A stretch of 64,000 bases of DNA from Vespa crabro. Lineage: Eukaryota; Arthropoda; Insecta; Hymenoptera; Vespidae. The notes beneath the pieces are model-generated. The model was not told the DNA's origin, ran no database searches, and was given only the letters and a program-made list of their open reading frames with translations. This document shows, in pieces, positions 54,976 through 64,000 of the stretch. Numbering within the stretch: the first letter of the stretch is position 1; each line of letters opens with the position of its first letter. The stretch covers positions 7,946,255 through 8,010,254 of the forward strand of contig NC_060965.1 in the NCBI RefSeq assembly GCF_910589235.1, given 5' to 3'. The position numbers and the translations under genes were made by a program.

Positions 54976-57735
54976 TCATTGTTATTATTGTTGTTATTGT
55001 TATTATTGTAATTATTATTATTATTGTTATTGATGTTGTTATTATTGTTATTAATGTTATTATTGTTATTATTGTTATTATTGTTATTATTGTTACTATT
55101 GTTATTATAGTTATTGTTGTTATTGTTGTTATTATTGTTGTTATTTTTGTTATTGTTATTATTGTTATTATTGTTATTATTGTTATTGTTGTTATTATTG
55201 TTATTATTATTATTGTTGTTATTATTGTTGTTATTTTTGTTATTGTTATTATTGTTATTATTGTTATTGTTGTTATTATTGTTGTTAGTGTTGTTATTGT
55301 TATTATTGTTATTGTTGATATTATTGTTATTATCGTTGTTATTGTTATTATTGTGATTATTGTTATTATTGTTATTATTGTTATTGTTATTGTTATTATT
55401 GTTATTATTGTTATTATTGTTATTATCGTTATTATTATTAATATTGCTATTATTGTTATCTTTGATATTATTTTTATTAATGTTATTGTTATTGTTATTG
55501 TTATTGTTATTATTGTTATTATTGTTATTATTGTTATTATTGTTGTTATTGTTATTATTGTAATTATTGTTATTATTGTTATTATTGTTATTATTATTAT
55601 TTTTGTTATTATTTTTGTTATTTTTGTTATTGTTATTATTGTTATTATTGTTATTGTTATTGTTATTGTTATTGTTATTGTTATTATTGTTATTATTGTT
55701 ATTATTGTTATTGTTATTGTTATTGTTATTGTTATTGTTATTGTTATTATTGTTATTATTGTTATTATTGTTGTTATTGTTATTATTGTGATTATTGTTA
55801 TTATTGTTATTATTGTTATTATTGTTGTTATTGTTATTATTGTAATTATTGTTATTATTGTTATTATTGTTATTGTTATTGTTATTGTTATTGTTATTGT
55901 TATTATTATTATTATTGTTATTATTGTTATTGTTGTTATTATTGTTATTATCGTTAATATTGTTATTATTGTTATTATTGTTATTATTGTTATTATTCTT
56001 GTTGTTATTATTTTTATTATTGTTATTATTGTTATTATTGTTATTATTTTTATTGTTGTTATTATTGTTATTATCGTTGTTATTGTTATTATTGTGATTA
56101 TTGTTATGATTGTTATTATTGTTATTGTTATTGTTATTATTGTTATTATTGTTATTATTGTAATTATTGTTGTTAGTGTTATTATTGTAATTATTGTTAT
56201 TATTGTTATTATTGTTATTGATGTTGTTATTACTGTTATTATTGTTATTACTGTTATTATTGTTATTATTGTTATTGTTGTTATTGTTGTTATTATTGCT
56301 ATTATTGTTGTTGTTATCATTATTTTTATTATTGTTATTGTTATTGTTATTGTTATTGTTATTATTGTTATTATTGTTATTATTGTTATTGTTGTTATTA
56401 TTGTTATTATCGTTAATATTGTTATTATTGTTATTATTGTTATTATTGTTACTATTGCTTTTGTTATTATTATTTTTATTATTGTTATTATTGTTATTAT
56501 TGTTGTTATTGTTATTATTGTAATTATTGTTATCATTGTTATTATTGTTATTGATGTTGTTATTATTGTTATTATTGTTATTATTGTTATTATTGTTATT
56601 ATAGTTATTGTTGTTATTGTTGTTATTATTGTTGTTATTTTTGTTATTGTTATTATTGTTATTATTGTTATTATTGTTATTGTTGTTATTATTGTTATTA
56701 TCGTTGTTATTGTTATTATTGTTATTGTTGTTATTGATGTTGTTATTATTGTTATTATTGTTATTATTGTTATTATTGTTATTATTGTTATTGTTGTTAT
56801 TGTTGTTATTATTGCTATTATTGTTGTTGTTATTAATATTTTTATTATTGTTATTTTTATTGTTATTGTTATTGTTATTGTTATTGTTATTATTGCTATT
56901 ATTGTTATTATTGTTATTGTTGTTATTATTGTTATTATCGTTAATATTGTTATTATTGGTATTATTGTTATTATTGTTACTATTGCTTTTGTTATTATTA
57001 TTTTTATTATTGTTATTATTGTTATTATTGTTGTTATTGTTATTATTGTAATTATTGTTATCATTGTTATTATTGTTATTGATGTTGTTATTATTGTTAT
57101 TATTGTTATTATTGTTATTATAGTTATTGTTGTTATTGTTGTTATTATTGTTGTTATTTTTGTTATTGTTATTATTGTTATTATTGTTATTATTGTTATT
57201 GTTGTTATTATTGTTATTATCGTTGTTATTGTTATTATTGTTATTGTTGTTATTGATGTTGTTATTATTGTTATTATTGTTATTATTGTTATTATTGTTA
57301 TTATAGTTATTGTTGTTATTGTTGTTATTATCGCTATTATTGTTGTTGTTATTAATATTTTTATTATTGTTATTTTTATTGTTATTGTTATTGTTATTGT
57401 TATTGTTATTATTGCTATTATTGTTATTATTGTTATTGTTGTTATTATTGTTATTATCGTTAATATTGTTATTATTGCTATTATTGCTATTATTGTTAAT
57501 ATTTTTATTGTTGGTATTATTGTTACTATTCTTGTTTTTGTTATTATTGTCATTATTGTTATTATTGTTGTTATTGTTATTGTTGTTATTATTGTTATTA
57601 TCGTTAATATTGTTATTATTGCTATTATTGCTATTATTGTTAATATTTTTATTGTTGTCATTATTGTTACTATTGTTGTTATTGTTGTTATTGTTATTAT
57701 TGTTATTATTGTTATTATTGTTATTATTGTAATTA

Positions 57736-60700
57736 TTGTTATTATTGTTATTATTGTTATTGATGTTGTTATTATTGTTACTATTGTTATTGTTATTGTT
57801 CTTATTATTGTTATTATCGTTGTTATTGTTATTATTGTTATTTTTGTTATTATTTTTATTATTGTTATTGTTATTGTTTTTGTTATTTTTAATGTTATTG
57901 TTATTATTGTTTTTATTGCTTTTATTGTTATTGTTGTTATTATTTTTATTAATGTTATTGTTATTGTTATTGTTATTGTTATTATTGTTATTATTGTTAT
58001 CATTGTTATTATTGTTGTTATTGTTATTATTGTTATTGATTTTGTTATTATTGTTATTAATGTTATTATTGTTATTATTGTTATTGTTATTATTGTTATT
58101 ATAGTTATTGTTGTTATTGTTGTTATTATTGTTGTTATTTTTGTTATTGTTATTATTGTTATTATTGTTATTATTGTTATTGTTGTTATTATTGTTATTA
58201 TTATTATTGTTGTTATTATTGTTGTTATTTTTGTTATTGTTATTATTGTTATTATTGTTATTGTTGTTATTATTGTTGTTAGTGTTGTTATTGTTATTAT
58301 TGTTATTGTTGTTATTATTGTTATTATCGTTATTATTGTTACTATTGTGATTATTGTTATTATTGTTATTATTGTTATTATTCTTATTGTTATTGTTATT
58401 ATTGTTATTATTGTTATTATTGTTATTATTGTTGTTATTGTTATTATTGTAATTATTATTATTTTTGTTATTATTGTTGTTATTTTTGTTATTGTTATTA
58501 TTGTTATAATTGTTATTGTTGTTATTATTGTTGTTATTGTTATTATTGTAATTATTGTTATTGTTGTTATTATTGTTATTATCGTTGTTATTGTTATTAT
58601 TGTGATTATTGTTATTATTGTTATTATTGTTATTATTCTTATTGTTATTGTTATTATTGTTATTATTGTTATTATTGTTGTTATTGTTATTATTGTAATT
58701 ATTGTTATCATTGTTATTATTGTTATTGATGTTGTTATTATTGTTATTATTGTTATTATTGTTATTATTGTCATTATAGTTATTGTTGTTATTGTTGTTA
58801 TTATTGTTGTTATTTTTGTTATTGTTTTTATTGTTATTATGTTTATTATTGTTATTGTTGTTATTATTGTTATTATCGTTGTTATTGTTATTATTGTGAT
58901 TATTGTTATTATTGTTATTATTGGTATTGTTATTGTTATTATTGTTATTATTGTTATTATTGTTGTTATTGTTATTATTGTAATTATTGTTATTATTGTT
59001 ATTATTGTTATTGATGTTGTTATTATTACTGTTATTATTGTTTTTATTGATATTATTGTTATTATTGTTATTATTGTTATTATCGTTATTATCGTTATAA
59101 TTGTTATTATTGTTATTATCGTTATTATTGTTACTATTGTTATTATTGTTATTATTGTTATTATTTTTATTATTGTTACTATAGTTATTATTGTTATTAT
59201 TGTTATAATTGTTATTAATGTTATTATTGTTATTATTGTTATTATAGTTATTATTGTTATTATTGTTATTATTGTTATTATTGGTATAATTTTTAGAATT
59301 GTTATTATTGTTATTATTGTTATTATTGTGATTATTGTGATTATTGTTATTATTGTTATTATTGTTATTAATGTTATTGTTACTGTTATTATTGTTATTA
59401 TTGTTAATATTGTTATTGTTGTTATTATTGTTATTATTGTTATTGTTTTTATTATTGTTGTTATTGTTGTTATTGTTATTATTGTTATTATTGTAATTCT
59501 TGTTATTATTGTTATTATTGTTATTGATGTTGTTATTATTGTTATTATTGTTATTATTGTTATTATTGTTATTGTTGTTATTATTGTTGTTATTGTTGTT
59601 ATTATTGCTATTATTGTTATTGTTGTTATTATTGTTATTATTGTTATTATTGTTATTATTGTTATTGTTGTTATTATTGTTATTATCGTTGTTATTGTTA
59701 TTATTTTGATTATTGTTATTATTGTTATTTTTGTTATTGTTATTGTTATTATTGTTATTATTGTTGTTATTGTTATTATTGTAATTATTGTTATTATTGT
59801 TATTATTGTTATTGATGTTGTTATTATTGTTATTATTGTTATTATTGTTATTATTGTTATTATTGTTATTATTGTTATTGTTGTTATTGTTGTTATTATT
59901 GCTATTATTGTTGTTGTTATTATTATTTTTATTATTGTTATTGTTATTGTTATTGTTATTGTTATTGTTATTGTTATTATTGTTATTATTGTTATTATTG
60001 TTATTGTTGTTATTATTGTTATTATCGTTAATATTGTTATTATTGTTATTATTGTTATTATTGTTATTATTGTTGTTGTTGTTATTATTTTTATTATTGT
60101 TATTATTGTTATTATTGTTGTTATTGTTATTATTGTAATTATTGTTATCATTGTTATTATTGTTATTGATGTTGTTATTATTGTTATTATTGTTATTTTT
60201 GTTATTATTTTTATTATTGTTATTGTTATTGTTATTGTTATTTTTAATGTTATTGTTATTATTGTTATTATTGCTTTTATTGTTATTGTTGTTATTATTG
60301 CTATTATTGTTGTTGTTATTAATATTTTTATTATTGTTATTGTTATTGTTATAGTTATTGTTATTGTTATTATTGCTGTTATTGTTATTATTGTTATTGT
60401 TGTTATTATTGTTATTATCGTTAATATTGTTATTATTGCTATTATTGCTATTATTGTTAATATTTTTATTGTTGGTATTATTGTTACTATTCTTGTTATT
60501 GTTATTATTGTAATTATTGTTATTATTGTTATTATTGTTGTTATTGTTATTGTTGTTATTATTGTTATTATCGTTAATATTGTTATTATTGCTATTATTG
60601 CTATTATTGTTAATATTTTTATTGTTGTCATTATTGTTACTATTGTTGTTATTGTTGTTATTGTTACTATTGTTGTTATTGTTGTTATTGTTATTATTGT

Positions 60701-63700
60701 TATTATTGTTATTATTGTTATTATTGTTGTTATTGTTATTGTTATTATTGTTATTATTGTTATTATTGTTACTATTGTTATTGTTATTGTTGTTATTATT
60801 GTTATTATCGTTGTTATTGTTATTATTGTTATTTTTGTTATTATTTTTATTATTGTTATTATTGTTACTATTGTTGTTATTGTTGTTATTGTTATTATTG
60901 TTATTATTGTTATTATTGTTATTATTGTTGTTATTGTTATTGTTATTATTGTTATTATTGTTATTATTGTTACTATTGTTATCGTTATTGTTGTTATTAT
61001 TGTTATTGTTGTTATTATTGCTATTATTGTTGTTGTTATTAATATTTTTATTATTGTTATTGTTATTGTTATTGTTATTGTTATTGTTATTGTTATTGTT
61101 ATTATTGCTATTATTGTTATTATTGTTATTGTTGTTATTATTGTTATTATCGTTAATATTGTTATTATTGCTATTATTGCTATTATTGTTAATATTTTTA
61201 TTGTTGGTATTATTGTTACTATTGTTGTTATTGTTATTAATGTTATTATTGTTATTATTGTTATTATTGTTGTTATTGTTATTGTTGTTATTATTGTTAT
61301 TATCGTTAATATTGTTATTATTGCTATTATTGCTATTATTGTTAATATTTTTATTGTTGTCATTATTGTAACTATTGTTGTTATTGTTGTTATTGTTATT
61401 ATTGTTATTATTGTTATTATTGTTATTATTGTTGTTATTGTTATTGTTATTATTGTTATTATTGTTATTATTGTTATTATTGTTATTATTGTTGTTATTG
61501 TTATTGTTATTATTGTTATTATTGTTATTATTGTTACTATTGTTATTGTTATTGTTGTTATTATTGTTATTATCGTTGTTATTGTTATTATTGTTATTTT
61601 TGTTATTATTTTTATTATTGTTATTGTTATTGTTATTGTTATTTTTAATGTTATTGTTATTATTGTTATTATTGTTATTATTGCTTTTATTGTTATTGTT
61701 GTTATTATTTTTATTAATGTTATTGTTATTGTTATTGTTATTGTTATTATTGTTATTATTGTTATCATTGTTATTATTGTTGTTATTGTTATTATTGTAA
61801 TTATTATTATTATTGTTATTGATGTTGTTATTATTGTTATTAATGTTATTATTGTTATTATTGTTATTATTGTTATTATTGTTACTATTGTTATTATAGT
61901 TATTGTTGTTATTGTTGTTATTATTGTTGTTATTTTTGTTATTGTTATTATTGTTATTATTGTTATTATTGTTATTGTTGTTATTATTGTTATTATTATT
62001 ATTGTTGTTATTATTGTTGTTATTTTTGTTATTGTTATTATTGTTATTATTGTTATTGTTGTTATTATTGTTGTTATTGTTATTATTGTTATTGTTGATA
62101 TTATTGTTATTATCGTTGTTATTGTTATTATTGTGATTATTGTTATTATTGTTATTATTGTTATTATTGTTATTATTGTTATTGTTATTGTTATTATTGT
62201 TATTATTGTTATTATTGTTATTATCGTTATTATTATTAATATTGCTATTATTGTTATCTTTGATATTATTTTTATTAATGTTATTGTTATTGTTATTGTT
62301 ATTGTTATTATTGTTATTATTGTTATTATTGTTATTATTGTTGTTATTGTTATTATTGTAATTATTGTTATTATTGTTATTATTGTTATTATTATTATTT
62401 TTGTTATTATTGTTGTTATTTTTGTTATTGTTATTATTGTTATTATTGTTATTGTTATTGTTATTGTTATTGTTATTGTTATTGTTATTATTGTTATTAT
62501 TGTTATTATTGTTATTGTTATTGTAATTGTTATTGTTATTGTTATTGTTATTATTGTTATTATTGTTATTATTGTTGTTATTGTTATTATTGTGATTATT
62601 GTTATTATTGTTATTATTGTTATTATTGTTGTTATTGTTATTATTGTAATTATTGTTATTATTGTTATTATTGTTATTGTTATTGTTATTGTTATTGTTA
62701 TTGTTATTATTATTATTATTGTTATTATTGTTATTGTTGTTATTATTGTTATTATCGTTAATATTGTTATTTTTGTTATTATTGTTATTATTGTTATTAT
62801 TCTTGTTGTTATTATTTTTATTATTGTTATTATTGTTATTATTGTTATTATTTTTATTGTTGTTATTATTGTTATTATCGTTGTTATTGTTATTATTGTG
62901 ATTATTGTTATGATTTTTATTATTGTTATTGTTATTGTTATTATTGTTATTATTGTTATTATTGTAATTATTGTTGTTATTGTTATTATTGTAATTATTG
63001 TTATTATTGTTATTATTGTTATTGATGTTGTTATTACTGTTATTATTGTTATTACTGTTATTATTGTTATTATTGTTATTGTTGTTATTGTTGTTATTAT
63101 TGCTATTATTGTTGTTGTTATCATTATTTTTATTATTGTTATTGTTATTGTTATTGTTATTGTTATTATTGTTATTATTGTTATTATTGTTATTGTTGTT
63201 ATTATTGTTATTATCGTTAATATTGTTATTATTGCTATTATTGTTATTATTGTTACTATTGCTGTTGTTATTATTATTTTTATTATTGTTATTATTGTTA
63301 TTATTGTTGTTATTGTTATTATTGTAATTATTGTTATCATTGTTATTATTGTTATTGATGTTGTTATTATTGTTATTATTGTTATTATTGTTATTATTGT
63401 TATTATAGTTATTGTTGTTATTGTTGTTATTATTGTTGTTATTTTTGTTATTGTTATTATTGTTATTATTGTTATTATTGTTATTGTTGTTATTATTGTT
63501 ATTATCGTTGTTATTGTTATTATTGTTATTGTTGTTATTGATGTTGTTATTATTGTTATTATTGTTATTATTTTTATTATTGTTGTTATTGTTGTTATTG
63601 TTGTTATTATTGCTATTATTGTTGTTGTTATTAATATTTTTATTATTGTTATTGTTATTGTTATTGTTATTGTTATTGTTATTGTTATTATTGCTATTAT

Positions 63701-64000
63701 TGTTATTATTGTTATTGTTGTTATTATTGTTATTATCGTTAATATTGTTATTATTGCTATTATTGCTATTATTGTTAATATTTTTATTGTTGGTATTATT
63801 GTTACTATTCTTGTTTTTGTTATTATTGTTATTATTGTCATTATTGTTATTATTGTTGTTATTGTTATTGTGGTTATTATTGATATTATCGTTAATATTG
63901 TTATTATTGCTATTATTGCTATTATTGTTAATATTTTTATTGTTGTCATTATTGTTACTATTGTTGTTATTGTTGTTATTGTTATTATTGTTATTATTGT
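57736..64000. repeat. Higher-order unit 5 (short form, cut by window end)
   Basis: The start cassette (57736-58104), the intact 255-bp direct repeat (CTTATT words at 58383 and 58638), TTATGTTTATTA (58837), the 18-bp word (59284), the GTAATTCTTG block (59495), a long GCTATT section (60.3-61.8 kb), TATCTTTGATATT (62255) and the closing cassettes (63.0-63.95 kb) follow without the second pass seen in units 1-4. The last cassette ends with TTGTCATT and TTACTATTG words. In unit 4 these lie about 71 bp before the next start cassette, so the next unit should begin near 64,026. This gives a predicted unit length of about 6.3 kb. Confidence 0.75.

Larger units (their letters stand above)
42883..57735. 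repeat. Higher-order unit 4 (14,853 bp, enlarged)
   Basis: The start cassette (42883) is followed by a truncated 255-bp repeat region, TTATGTTTATTA (43726), the 18-bp word (44164), the GTAATTCTTG block (44366), a long GCTATT section (45.1-46.6 kb), TATCTTTGATATT (47054) and the 18-bp word again (48361). Near 48.71 kb the sequence jumps back and repeats 4,701 bp: the 18-bp word (48865), GTAATTCTTG (49067) and TATCTTTGATATT (51761). From 53.2 kb it follows the units 1-3 order: the GGTTTTG block (54.09 kb), TATCTTTGATATT (55457) and the closing cassettes (56.2-57.7 kb). The unit length is close to 10,145 plus 4,707, so the internal duplication accounts for its excess. Confidence 0.8.
1..64000. 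repeat. ATT/GTT megasatellite array filling the window
   Basis: Every line of the window is made of ATT and GTT triplets on the + strand, mainly as TTATTG and TTATTATTG, with occasional GTTGTT and rare ATTATTATT runs. C is very rare and appears only in recurrent words such as TATCGTT, GCTATT, TATCATT, TTACTATT and CTTATT. GG occurs only in GGTATT, GGTATAATT, GGTTTTG and one GTGGTT. All repetition is direct; I saw no inverted copy of any marker. There is no stretch of ordinary mixed sequence, so no gene-free interval needs separate description. Stop-free frames (Leu, Ile/Val, Thr/Ile, Asn) are by-products of the triplet period. The species is unknown; a eukaryotic satellite is the likeliest source, which is inference. 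Confidence 0.97.
35538..64000 (-). other. 28.4-kb stop-free poly-Asn frame (probably non-coding)
   Basis: On the minus strand the triplets read AAT and AAC, so one frame encodes almost only Asn, with scattered Ser, Asp, Lys, Tyr, Ile, His and Thr. It stays open from the window end to the phase break near 35.54 kb, about 9,490 codons. Even the 18-bp word reads through as Asn-Ser-Lys-Asn-Tyr. A single substitution cannot turn AAT or AAC into a stop, so openness itself is weak evidence. Variant words hit all three codon positions, as expected without selection, and there is no Met start in the Asn frame, intron signal or folded domain. The same frame is open at 1-6301, 6303-16446, 16448-31896 and 31900-35536 between breaks. 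I do not call it a gene. Confidence 0.5.

Noticed and set aside
1..64000. Telomeric or subtelomeric repeat
   Set aside because: TTATTG resembles TTAGGG-type hexamers only superficially. There are no G runs, and the cassette structure does not fit telomerase-made DNA.
1..64000. G-quadruplex, triplex or hairpin-forming sites
   Set aside because: G's are isolated, the T-rich strand mixes A and G among T, and no inverted repeats were seen.
1..64000. tRNA, rRNA or other structured RNA genes
   Set aside because: C is almost absent from the + strand (G from the - strand), so no stable RNA stems of the known families can form.

Overview
The whole 64-kb window is one uninterrupted tandem-repeat array, and I find no gene in it. 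Nearly every base belongs to a string of two triplets, ATT and GTT, arranged mostly as the hexamer TTATTG and the nonamer TTATTATTG. The + strand is therefore about two-thirds T, with single spaced G's and very little C. Many stop-free frames exist (Leu-rich and Ile/Val-rich on +, Thr/Ile-rich and Asn-rich on -), but they follow from the repeat and are not credible proteins. There is no RNA gene, promoter, terminator, mobile-element terminus or unique flanking sequence. A megasatellite of this kind suggests a eukaryotic genome assembled from long reads. The species cannot be named from this sequence.

The array is not a plain microsatellite. Rare variant words (GATGTT, GCTATT, TATCGTT, TTTTT, TATCTTTGATATT, GTATAATTTTTAGAATTG and others) recur in a fixed order, so the array is built from cassettes a few hundred bases long. 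These assemble into higher-order units of roughly 10 kb. The same marker cassette opens at about 740, 11872, 22017, 32333, 42883 and 57736, giving spacings of 11132, 10145, 10316, 10550 and 14853. A sixth unit is cut by the right edge, and its cassette order predicts the next boundary only about 25 bp beyond the window. That last unit would then be only about 6.3 kb long.

Region by region: 1-739 is the tail of an earlier unit. 740-11871 (unit 0) contains a nested 1.19/1.34-kb tandem duplication with a 153-bp duplication inside it. About 5.5-15.66 kb and 15.66-25.79 kb form a recent, nearly identical 10.1-kb tandem duplication. Units 2 and 3 (22.0-42.9 kb) share a 906-bp tandem pair, and unit 2 alone carries an extra 360/366-bp duplication. 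Unit 4 (42.9-57.7 kb) is enlarged by a 4,701-bp tandem duplication with its junction near 48.71 kb. Unit 5 (57.7 kb to the end) is the short form.

Almost all length differences between copies are multiples of 3 bp. I find only four places where the triplet phase slips, each by -1 nt (about 6302, 16447, 31897 and 35537), and two of these are one event copied by the 10.1-kb duplication. From 35.54 kb to the end (28.4 kb) the phase never changes. The most interesting content is this nested duplication history across six size scales, together with a conserved 18-bp word that is the least ATT/GTT-like sequence in the array.
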